From Lentzea waywayandensis (GTDB lineage Bacteria > Actinomycetota > Actinomycetes > Mycobacteriales > Pseudonocardiaceae): a DNA stretch of 64,000 bases. The first letter of the stretch is position 1. Each line of letters begins with the position of its first letter. The position numbers were made by a program, and so were the translations under genes. The notes beneath the pieces were generated by a model that was given only the letters and a program-made list of their open reading frames with translations, made no database searches and was not told where the DNA came from. Where the stretch lies: positions 124,001 through 188,000 of the forward strand of contig NZ_FOYL01000009.1 in NCBI RefSeq assembly GCF_900115955.1, in the 5' to 3' direction. Of this stretch, positions 17,029-24,250 are shown piece after piece.

Positions 17029-17564
17029 CGCTTCACCTCTTCCCGTTCGGCGGCGTCGAGCACGGCCCGCACGATCGACGGGTAGGCGCCGCATCGGCAG
17101 AGGTTGCCGCTCATCCGCTCGCGCACCTCCTCGGCGTCGAGCCGGCACCGGTGGTCCGGCGACACGTCGGACGTGACCGCGCTCGGCCAGCCCGCCCGGT
17201 GTTCGGCCAGCACCCCGACCGCCGAGCAGAGCTGCCCCGGCGTGCAGAACCCGCACTGGAACCCGTCCAGCCGCAGGAACGCCTCCTGCACCGGCCGCAG
17301 GTCGTCGTCCGCCGCGAGTCCCTCGACCGTGGTGACCTGGGAGCCGTCCGCGGCGACCGCGAGCGTCAGGCACGACACCACGCGCTTGCCGTCCAAAAGC
17401 ACCGTGCACGCGCCGCACTGGCCGAAGTCACAGCCCTTCTTCGGGCCGGCGTGCTTCGTGTCCTCGCGCAACGCGTCGAGCAACGACCTGCGGTTGTCGA
17501 CGTTGAGCCGGTGGGTCTTTCCGTTGACCTTCAACGAGATCTCGCTGCGAGTGGCGTCAGTCAT
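17025..17564 (-). CDS. [2Fe-2S] subunit of the molybdenum hydroxylase (PaoA/YagT-like)
   Basis: A 179-aa small subunit with two [2Fe-2S] clusters. The plant-ferredoxin-type N-terminal domain has the CDFGQCGACTVLLDG motif and a later Cys in VVSCLT. The helical C-terminal domain has FQCGFCTPGQ and a NLCRCGAY pair. It passes electrons from the molybdenum site to the FAD subunit. First gene of the operon; no Tat signal is visible at its N-terminus, whereas E. coli PaoA carries the Tat signal, so export here would have to rely on the large subunit. The 146 bases upstream presumably hold the promoter, but I see no clear -10/-35 pair. Confidence 0.92.
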   Translation of the reverse strand: MTDATRSEISLKVNGKTHRLNVDNRRSLLDALREDTKHAGPKKGCDFGQCGACTVLLDGKRVVSCLTLAVAADGSQVTTVEGLAADDDLRPVQEAFLRLDGFQCGFCTPGQLCSAVGVLAEHRAGWPSAVTSDVSPDHRCRLDAEEVRERMSGNLCRCGAYPSIVRAVLDAAEREEVKR

Positions 17565-17710
17565 CGCCCTCCCCTTCGACAGGTTCGATCGAAGCAGCGA
17601 GCGGGAGTCAGGAGGTGATCGATGCTCTCGCGCTCTTGCCTGATCGTGCCGAGTTCTTCACGGGCAAGGCGATGGCCGAGGTTGTTCGGCAGACGTTTCG
17701 GGTGCGCGGC

Positions 17711-18760
17711 TCAGCGGGCCGGGCCGGTCGATCCCCGCTCCACGAGGTGGACGTCCAGGGTCGCGGGCGCCGGTGGTTCCTCGTCGCGTTCGATCTCGCC
17801 GATCAGCATCGCCACGGCCGTCGCGGCCTTCGCCGGGAGGTCCTGCGCGATCGTGGTCAGCGTCGGCCGGACGTACCGGCACAGGTCCAGGTCGTCGAAG
17901 CCCATCACCGAGACGTCGTCCGGCACGCGCGCCCCGGTCTCCTGCAACCCGGCCACGACGCCGATGGCGAGGATGTCGGCGGTGGCGAACACGGCCGTGG
18001 CCGACGGGTGGTCCGCACGCAGGCGACGGCCCAGCGCGACGCCGTCGTCGTAGGTGGTGTTGGCCGCCTCCACCGCGCAGTCGCCGCCGAGCGCCTCCTT
18101 GAAGCCCTGGAAGCGTTGCCAGACAACGCCTTGACCGGCGAAGCGCGGACCGGCGAAGACGACGTCGACGTGGCCGAGGGCTCGCAGGTGCTCGGCGGCC
18201 AGCCTGCCTCCGGTGACGTCGTCGGTGCGCACGCCCCTGGTCACCGGGTTGTCCGCGTAGCTGTCCACCGCGACGATCCGGGTGCGGCCGGCCGAGCTCG
18301 CCGTGAACGTGGCGATCTCCTCGTCGAGGAAGCCGAGCAGCAGCGCCCCGTCGAGGTTCCACGCCCGCAACGCCTCCGCGACCTCACCGGGACGGGCGAT
18401 GCCGCGCAGCAGCACGTCGTAGGCGCGTTTGCGCAGTTCCCGTTCCAGCTGGCCGATGATCGCGACGTTGTGCGGGCTGATCGTCAGGCTCTCCTCGTCG
18501 GCCGCCGGCACCAGCACGCCGACCATCCGCGACGACTTCGCGGCGAGGCTGCGCGCGGAGTGGCTGGGCACGTACCCGAGCTCCACGACGATCCGCTGGA
18601 TGCGTTCGATCGTCGCGGGAGAGACCCTCGCGCTGTTGCCGTTGATGACGTTCGAGACCGTCATCATGCTTACGCCCGCCCTCTGGGCGATGTCCTTCAA
18701 CGTGACCCGCACGCTCGCGTTCCCGCCTTCCCCGCTCGGCTGCCGCTCGGTTGACAGCAT
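17711..18760 (-). CDS. LacI-family repressor of the alpha-glucan locus
   Basis: A LacI/GalR regulator of about 333-349 aa depending on the start. The HTH is TLKDIAQRAGVSMMTVSNVI, the hinge SARSLAAKSSRMVGVLVP, and the effector domain ends normally. It is divergent from the GH13/ABC/GH87 operon, with a palindrome between the genes (18787-18804). The ligand is probably an alpha-gluco-oligosaccharide. Start choice is uncertain: ATG 18760 has no ribosome site, GTG 18772 is further up, and GTG 18712 has a GGGA at 8 bases and gives the usual N-terminal length. Residues before the HTH are non-conserved. Confidence 0.88.
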   Translation of the reverse strand: MLSTERQPSGEGGNASVRVTLKDIAQRAGVSMMTVSNVINGNSARVSPATIERIQRIVVELGYVPSHSARSLAAKSSRMVGVLVPAADEESLTISPHNVAIIGQLERELRKRAYDVLLRGIARPGEVAEALRAWNLDGALLLGFLDEEIATFTASSAGRTRIVAVDSYADNPVTRGVRTDDVTGGRLAAEHLRALGHVDVVFAGPRFAGQGVVWQRFQGFKEALGGDCAVEAANTTYDDGVALGRRLRADHPSATAVFATADILAIGVVAGLQETGARVPDDVSVMGFDDLDLCRYVRPTLTTIAQDLPAKAATAVAMLIGEIERDEEPPAPATLDVHLVERGSTGPAR

Positions 18761-18814
18761 GGCACGGGTCACATTACCGTCATTTCAGGTTGAGCGCTAA
18801 ACCTACTGTCAACC
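18749..18814. promoter_or_regulatory. Divergent promoter region with LacI-type operator
   Basis: The near-palindrome AGGTTGAGCGCTAAACCT (18787-18804) has one mismatched pair around the AGCGCT core. It is flanked by a 9-base inverted repeat, GGTTGACAG (18749-18757) and CTGTCAACC (18806-18814). Each arm contains TTGACA, pointing right and left respectively, so these are probably the -35 boxes of the divergent promoters with the operator between them. The -10 elements are weak; TGAAAT at 18787-18782 could serve the LacI gene. Confidence 0.7.
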
Positions 18815-18837
18815 TTCCCAGCGAGAACGGGGTCGAC

Positions 18838-20478
18838 GTGAGCAGTGGCATTTCCGTCGCACCATCCGTGACCAGGCCCGTGAGCGGCGCGGACTGGTGG
18901 CGGGACGCGGTGATCTACCAGATTTACCCGCGCAGTTTCGCGGACGGCGACGGCGATGGCGTCGGTGATCTCGCGGGCGTGCGATCGCGCTTGCCGTATC
19001 TCGCCTCGCTCGGGGTGGACGCGCTCTGGTTCACGCCCTGGTACGCCTCCCCGCTCGCGGACGGCGGCTACGACGTCGCGGACTACCGGGCGATCGACCC
19101 GGCGTTCGGCGACCTCGCCGCGGCCGAAGAACTCATCACCGAGGCCGCGGCGCTCGGCATCCGCACGATCGTCGACGTGGTGCCGAACCACGTGTCCGAC
19201 CAGCACGCGTGGTTCCAGGCGGCGCTGGCGGCGGGGCCGGGCTCACCCGAGCGGGAGCGCTTCTGGTTCCGGGCCGGCCGCGGCGAGCACGGTGAACTCC
19301 CGCCCACCGACTGGGTGTCGAGCTTCTCCGGCGGCACGTGGACCCGCACGGTGAACCCGGACGGCACGCCCGGCGAGTGGTACCTGCACCTGTTCGCTCC
19401 GCAGCAGCCCGATCTCAACTGGACCCACCCGGACGTGTGGCGTGAGCACGAGGCCGTGCTGCGCTTCTGGTTCGACCGCGGGGTGGCGGGCATCCGGATC
19501 GACTCGGCGACCATGCCGGTCAAGGATCCCGGGTTCCCCGAGGTGGACGAGGCGGCCGGCCATCCGTTCGTCGACCGCGACGAGGTGCACGAGATCTACC
19601 GGCGGTGGCGCGCGGTGGCCGACTCCTACGCCGAGCCGAGGGTGCTGATCGGCGAGGTCTGGCTCGCGGACCAGCAGCGGTTCGCGCGCTACCTGCGTCC
19701 CGACGAGATGCACACGGCGTTCAACTTCGACTTCATGACGCGCCCCTGGAACGCCGCCGAGCTGCGTGCCTCGATCGAGTCCACACTGGACGCTCATCGG
19801 CCGGTCGGCGCGCCCGCCACGTGGGTGCTGGCGAACCACGACGTCACCCGGCCCGCCACCCGGTACGGCCGTCAGGACAGCTCGTTCGGGTTCGAGGCGC
19901 GGAGGTTCGGCATCGCGACGGATCTCTCCCGGGGCACGCGCAGGGCACGCGCCGCGGCGCTGCTGACGGGCGCGTTGCCCGGCTCGCTGTACGTCTACCA
20001 GGGCGACGAGCTCGGTCTGCCCGAGGTGGAGGACCTGCCGCTGGACGTGCTGCAGGATCCGATGTTCTTCCGTTCCGACGGGGTCGACCCCGGCCGGGAC
20101 GGATGCCGTGTCCCGCTGCCGTGGACCGCGGGTGGCAGCGCGTTCGGGTTCAGTCCACAGGGGACGGACCCGGCGCCGTGGCTCCCGCAGCCCGCCGGCT
20201 GGGGCTCCTACTCGGTGCAGCGGCAGGAGGCCGATCCCGGCTCGATGCTGAGCCTGTACCGCGCCCTGCTGTCACTGCGACCGCGCGGTGCGGAGTTCTC
20301 CTGGCTCGATCTGGACGCGGACGTGCTCGCGTTCCGCCGCGGCGCCGGCTTCCTCTGTGTGGTCAACCTCGGCTCCTCTCCTGTTCCCCTTCCGCCGCAC
20401 ACCGACGTGCTGCTCGCCAGCTCCGAAGTACGCGACGGCCACCTCTCCCCCGACGCCGCCGCCTGGCTGCGCGGGTAA
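18838..20478 (+). CDS. GH13 alpha-glucosidase
   Basis: A 546-aa cytosolic glycosidase of the oligo-1,6-glucosidase/alpha-glucosidase branch of GH13. The barrel opens with AVIYQIYPRSFADGDGDGVGD and carries VVPNHVSD, GIRIDSAT (nucleophile D222), LIGEVW (acid/base E273) and LANHDV (D335). A shortened beta-sandwich ends the chain. No signal peptide is seen, so it acts on imported oligosaccharides. GTG 18838 is the first start close to the conserved domain; the ribosome site is poor. It is the first gene of an operon with the ABC importer and a secreted alpha-glucanase, which points to short alpha-1,3- or mixed alpha-glucans as substrate. Confidence 0.92.
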   Translation: MSSGISVAPSVTRPVSGADWWRDAVIYQIYPRSFADGDGDGVGDLAGVRSRLPYLASLGVDALWFTPWYASPLADGGYDVADYRAIDPAFGDLAAAEELITEAAALGIRTIVDVVPNHVSDQHAWFQAALAAGPGSPERERFWFRAGRGEHGELPPTDWVSSFSGGTWTRTVNPDGTPGEWYLHLFAPQQPDLNWTHPDVWREHEAVLRFWFDRGVAGIRIDSATMPVKDPGFPEVDEAAGHPFVDRDEVHEIYRRWRAVADSYAEPRVLIGEVWLADQQRFARYLRPDEMHTAFNFDFMTRPWNAAELRASIESTLDAHRPVGAPATWVLANHDVTRPATRYGRQDSSFGFEARRFGIATDLSRGTRRARAAALLTGALPGSLYVYQGDELGLPEVEDLPLDVLQDPMFFRSDGVDPGRDGCRVPLPWTAGGSAFGFSPQGTDPAPWLPQPAGWGSYSVQRQEADPGSMLSLYRALLSLRPRGAEFSWLDLDADVLAFRRGAGFLCVVNLGSSPVPLPPHTDVLLASSEVRDGHLSPDAAAWLRG

Positions 20479-20498
20479 GCCGCCCGCAAGGAGTGACG

Positions 20499-21854
20499 AT
20501 GAAGTCCTCGAGAATCAGCGCCGTCGTACTGACCACGGCGCTCGCCGTCACCGGGTGCGCCGGTGGCGAGCCGGAGGGGTCGGGCGGCCGGCTCGCCCTG
20601 ACCGTGGCGATCGACCCCGGTCTGGAGAAGGGCGCGGTCGACGCGTTCAACGCCCGTGTCGCCGAGTTCGAGAAGGCGCATCCGGACGTGGACGTGCAGC
20701 CCCAGGAGTACAAGTGGGACGCGACGACGTTCACCGCCCAGCTCGCGGGCGGCACGCTGCCCGCCGTGTTCACCGCGCCGTTCACCGACGGCCGCGGGCT
20801 CATCGAACGCAGGCAGATCGCGGACATCAGCGGCGAGGTCGCGAAGCTGCCGTACGCCAAGGGCTTCAACGCGTCGGTGGCGAAGGCCGGTCAGGCGGCG
20901 GACGGCGCCATGCAGGCCGTGCCGATCGCCGCCTACGGCCAGGCGCTGCACTACAACCGCACGCTGTTCACGCAGGCGGGCCTCGACCCGGACAAGCCGC
21001 CGGCCACGTGGGCCGAGGTGCGCTCCGCCGCGAAGCAGATTGCCGAGCGCACCGGCCAGGCGGGCTACGCCCAGATGACGGCGGGCAACACCGGTGGCTG
21101 GATCCTCGCCACGCTCGACTACGCGTTCGGCGGCCGCGTCGAGCAGCTCTCCGGTGACAGCGCGAAGTCCACGCTGAACACGGACGAGATGCGGGCCGTG
21201 CTGAAGTCGCTGCAGGACATGCGGTGGGCGGACAACAGCATGGGCGCGAACTTCCTCTACGACTGGGCCACGATCAACCAGGACTTCGCCGCGGGCCGCA
21301 TCGGCATGTACGTCTCGGGCGGCGGCAACTACGGCTCGCTCAAGGCGCAGAACGCGCTGAAAGCCGAGGACTACGGCATCACGACGGTCCCGTTGGCGGA
21401 CAAGGGCACCGCCGGTGTGCTCGGCGGCGGCTCGCTCGCCGTGGTGCGCGCGAAGTCGTCCGCCGCGGTGGTGTCCGCGGGCGTGAAGTGGATCGACTTC
21501 TACTACCTCTCGAAGCTCACCGCGCAGGACCAGGCAGTGGCCGACGCGAAGACCACGGCCGAGTCGTCGCAGGCGGTCGGCTCGCCCGAGCTGCCGGTGT
21601 TCGACCGCGCCCTGCACGACCAGCGCAGGCAGTGGATCGCGCAGTACGTCAACGTGCCGGTGCAGCAGATGAAGCCGTACACGGACCGGATGTTCGCGCA
21701 GCCTCTCGTGCCCGAGCCCACGAGGTCGACCCAGCAGGTCTACGCGCTGCTCGACCCGGTGGTGCAGGCCGTGCTGACCGACCGGAACGCAGACGCAACT
21801 GCACTGCTCGCTCAGGCCGAGTCGCAGGCGCAGGCGCTGCTGGACCGCAAGTGA
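20499..21854 (+). CDS. Sugar ABC transporter substrate-binding lipoprotein
   Basis: A 451-aa extracellular solute-binding protein (family 1/MalE-like). A signal peptide ends in a lipobox with the Cys of VTGCAGG at about residue 21. The body has the cluster B sugar-binding pattern, including ALHYNRTLFTQAGLDPDKPPATWAE and a conserved AAGRIGMYVSGGG stretch. AAGGAG lies just upstream of ATG 20499, 20 bases after the GH13 gene. It should capture the oligosaccharides released by the secreted GH87-like enzyme encoded downstream. An ATPase subunit is missing from the locus, so a shared MsiK-type ATPase encoded elsewhere is likely, as in other actinomycetes. Confidence 0.92.
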   Translation: MKSSRISAVVLTTALAVTGCAGGEPEGSGGRLALTVAIDPGLEKGAVDAFNARVAEFEKAHPDVDVQPQEYKWDATTFTAQLAGGTLPAVFTAPFTDGRGLIERRQIADISGEVAKLPYAKGFNASVAKAGQAADGAMQAVPIAAYGQALHYNRTLFTQAGLDPDKPPATWAEVRSAAKQIAERTGQAGYAQMTAGNTGGWILATLDYAFGGRVEQLSGDSAKSTLNTDEMRAVLKSLQDMRWADNSMGANFLYDWATINQDFAAGRIGMYVSGGGNYGSLKAQNALKAEDYGITTVPLADKGTAGVLGGGSLAVVRAKSSAAVVSAGVKWIDFYYLSKLTAQDQAVADAKTTAESSQAVGSPELPVFDRALHDQRRQWIAQYVNVPVQQMKPYTDRMFAQPLVPEPTRSTQQVYALLDPVVQAVLTDRNADATALLAQAESQAQALLDRK

Positions 21855-22801
21855 CCACGACCGCCCCGCCCCGGCAGGTCGCGCCTCCCCGTCCGGCGCG
21901 ACCTGCCTCCCACCCCCGTTCACGGCGCCGCGGCAGCGGGCTGGCGGCCCTGCTGTTCCTGCTGCCGATGTTCGCGGTGTTCGGCGTGTTCTCGTGGCTC
22001 CCGATCCTGCAGACCGCCGTGATGTCGTTGCAGCAGACCAACCTGGTCGACACCCCTGAGTTCGTCGGCCTGGACAACTTCGTGACGGTCCTGAACGACC
22101 CGCTGCTGTGGACGGCGACCCGCAACACCCTGTGGTTCGCGTTCCTCGCGCTGCTCATCGGCTACCCGGCGCCGTTGGTGCTGGCCGTGCTGATGAACGA
22201 GGTGCGCCGCCTGCGCGGCCTCTACAGCGCGCTCGCCTACCTGCCCGTGGTGGTCCCACCGGTGGTGGCGGTGCTGCTGTGGAAGTTCTTCTACGACGCG
22301 GGCCCGCACGGCCTGTTCAACACGGTGCTCGGCTGGTTCGGCGTCGCGCCGGTCGCGTGGCTCCAGGACGGCGGCACCGCGATGGTGTCGCTCGTCGTGG
22401 AGTCCACCTGGGCGGCGATGGGCGGCACGGTCATCATCTACCTGGCCGCCCTCACCCGCGTGCCGCCAGAGCTCTACGAGGCAGCCGAGATCGACGGCGC
22501 CTCCGTGTGGCACAAGGTCTGGCACGTGACGCTCCCGCAACTGCGCGGCGTCCTGCTGATCACGTTCATCCTCCAGATCGTCGGCACGGCCCAGGTGTTC
22601 CTGGAACCGTTCCTGTTCACCGGCGGCGGCCCGGCGAACAAGACCACCACGATCCTCCTGCTGATCTACAACTACGCCTTCGCCTCCAGCCTGGGCGGCG
22701 ACTACGGCGCCGCCACCGCACTGAGCCTGATGCTCGCCGTCGTACTGGCCCTGCTGTCCGCGCTGTACTTCCGCCTCACGCGTTCGTGGAGCACGTCATG
22801 A
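21851..22801 (+). CDS. Sugar ABC transporter permease (MalF type)
   Basis: A 316-aa inner-membrane permease with about six transmembrane segments after a positively charged Pro/Arg-rich N-terminus. The EAA loop that contacts the ATPase is present as ELYEAAEIDGASVWHKVWHVTLPQL. GTG 21851 overlaps the binding-protein stop as GTGA. Its own stop overlaps, as ATGA, the start of the low-complexity ORF at 22798 rather than the second permease, which is unusual for this transporter class. Confidence 0.93.
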   Translation: MTTTAPPRQVAPPRPARPASHPRSRRRGSGLAALLFLLPMFAVFGVFSWLPILQTAVMSLQQTNLVDTPEFVGLDNFVTVLNDPLLWTATRNTLWFAFLALLIGYPAPLVLAVLMNEVRRLRGLYSALAYLPVVVPPVVAVLLWKFFYDAGPHGLFNTVLGWFGVAPVAWLQDGGTAMVSLVVESTWAAMGGTVIIYLAALTRVPPELYEAAEIDGASVWHKVWHVTLPQLRGVLLITFILQIVGTAQVFLEPFLFTGGGPANKTTTILLLIYNYAFASSLGGDYGAATALSLMLAVVLALLSALYFRLTRSWSTS

Positions 22802-23373
22802 CGACCCGCACCGGAAAGAACCCTGCCGCGCGACCGCTTCTCCGGGCAGCGCGGGAGCCGCTACCGCGCCACGCAACCCCACCAAGCCCGACGCTCGCCA
22901 CGGCAGACCACATCGCTCCCGACCGCGGCCGCCACAGCCCAGCCACCACCCTCGACCTGACGCCTCGCCTCACCTCCCAACCACCTCGAACACGCCACAC
23001 AGCCAGCCGCAACGGCCTCCCACCCCACAACCGCCCGCCCGCCACCACTACCAGGCCGGACTCACCGACCAGCCCCCACCACACCACCAACCGCCACAGC
23101 CACAACCCGACAACCGCCACCAACCACACGCCCACCGCCACTACCAGGCCGGACTCACCAACCAACCCTCACCACACCACCAACCGCCGCAGCCCGGCAA
23201 CCGCCACCAACCACACACTCGCCACCACTACCAGGCCGGACTCACCAACCAGCCCCCACCACACCACCGACCGCCACACCCCGGCAGCCGCCACCAATCA
23301 CACGCCCGCCACCGCGATCACCCCACCGTCCAGCCCCCACCCAAGCCCCACCGACCCGCGGAGCACACCATGA
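22798..23373 (+). CDS. Low-complexity Thr/Pro/His/Asn-rich repeat ORF between the permease genes
   Basis: An open frame of 191 codons that begins at an ATG overlapping the upstream permease stop (ATGA at 22798) and ends with a stop overlapping the second permease start (ATGA at 23370). It contains three tandem repeats of 31, 29 and 29 residues, each with TRPDSPT and PHHTT blocks and ending in ATNHT. The sequence has no hydrophobic segment and looks disordered. The DNA is strongly C-rich and G-poor on this strand, unlike its neighbours. Translation would carry ribosomes to the second permease by coupling; whether the product has its own role is unknown. It could be a relic of a repeat expansion in the intergenic junction. 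I do not recognise any family. Confidence 0.5.
   Translation: MTTRTGKNPAARPLLRAAREPLPRHATPPSPTLATADHIAPDRGRHSPATTLDLTPRLTSQPPRTRHTASRNGLPPHNRPPATTTRPDSPTSPHHTTNRHSHNPTTATNHTPTATTRPDSPTNPHHTTNRRSPATATNHTLATTTRPDSPTSPHHTTDRHTPAAATNHTPATAITPPSSPHPSPTDPRSTP
23041..23307 (+). repeat. Three tandem repeats of 93, 87 and 87 bp
   Basis: Units start at 23041, 23134 and 23221. Each opens with a GCC/ACC-type stretch followed by ACTACCAGGCCGGACTCACC and a CACCACACCACC block. Copies are very similar and keep the reading frame of the 22798 ORF because length differences are multiples of three. The complementary strand is GGT-rich. Confidence 0.85.
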
Positions 23374-24233
23374 CCGACCGCGGAGTCCTCTCCAACCACG
23401 ACCGCAAGATCCCCGCCGTCCGGCGCACCATCCGGACCGTGCAGACCCTGCTGCTGGGCGGCCTGCTGCTCGTCGGCCTGGGCCCGGTGCTGTGGCTGGC
23501 GAAGGCGGCGATCACCCCGACCCAGGACACCCTGCGCTCACCGCTCGCGTTGTGGCCCAACGGGTTCGACTTCGCGAACCTCGTCACGGCGTGGACGCGG
23601 GTGGAGATCGACAAGTACTTCCTGAACACGGTGCTGCTCGCGTTCGGCGCGTGGGCGGTGCAGTTGCTGGTCGCGATGACGGCCGGGTTCGCCCTGTCGG
23701 TGTTGCGGCCGCGCTATCGCAAGGTCGTCACGGGTGTGGTGCTGGCGACGTTGTTCGTGCCGTCGGTGGTGCTGCTCGTGCCGCTCTACCTCACGATCAC
23801 CGACCTGTCGCTGATCAACAGCTTCTGGGCGGTGTGGCTGCCGGCGGGCGCGAACGCGTTCAACGTCCTGCTGGTGCAACGGTTCCTCGACGGTCTGCCC
23901 CGCGAGGTGTTCGAGGCCGCGACCGTGGACGGGGCCGGTCCGTTGCGGCTGTTCGTCTCGATCGTGCTGCCGATGTCCCGTCCGATTCTCGGGGTGGTGT
24001 CGGTGTTCGCCGTCATCGCGTCGTGGAAGGACTTCCTCTGGCCGATGCTGGTGCTGCCCGATCCGGCAGTGCAGCCGCTGTCCGTGCGTCTGCCCGCACT
24101 CCAGCGGTTCGTCGAGCTCGACGTGTTCCTCGCCGCGCTCGCCATCTCGACCCTCATCCCTGTCGCGCTCTTCCTCGTCTTCCAGCGCCTGTTCCTCAAC
24201 GGCAGCGCGCTCAGCGGAGCGGTGAAGGGCTGA
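23370..24233 (+). CDS. Sugar ABC transporter permease (MalG type)
   Basis: A 287-aa inner-membrane permease with about six transmembrane segments and the EAA loop EVFEAATVDGAGPLRLFVSIVLP. It pairs with the MalF-type subunit encoded at 21851. ATG 23370 overlaps the stop of the repeat ORF by four bases and has no strong ribosome site of its own, so its expression may depend on translation of that ORF. The secreted glucanase gene follows 17 bases later. Confidence 0.93.
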   Translation: MTDRGVLSNHDRKIPAVRRTIRTVQTLLLGGLLLVGLGPVLWLAKAAITPTQDTLRSPLALWPNGFDFANLVTAWTRVEIDKYFLNTVLLAFGAWAVQLLVAMTAGFALSVLRPRYRKVVTGVVLATLFVPSVVLLVPLYLTITDLSLINSFWAVWLPAGANAFNVLLVQRFLDGLPREVFEAATVDGAGPLRLFVSIVLPMSRPILGVVSVFAVIASWKDFLWPMLVLPDPAVQPLSVRLPALQRFVELDVFLAALAISTLIPVALFLVFQRLFLNGSALSGAVKG

Positions 24234-24250
24234 ACGAACGGAAACCCCAC

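Noticed and set aside
17613..17710. A frame with AGGAGGTGATC upstream and protein-like start (VIDALALLPDRAEFF...) between the iron-sulfur gene and the LacI gene
   Set aside because: The first 30 codons look plausible and could be a relic, but the frame runs on into the antisense of the LacI gene with no family match. I leave it as unassigned intergenic sequence.
23041..23307. CRISPR-like array
   Set aside because: Three adjacent copies of about 90 bp without unique spacers, in an open reading frame; this is a tandem repeat, not a CRISPR array.
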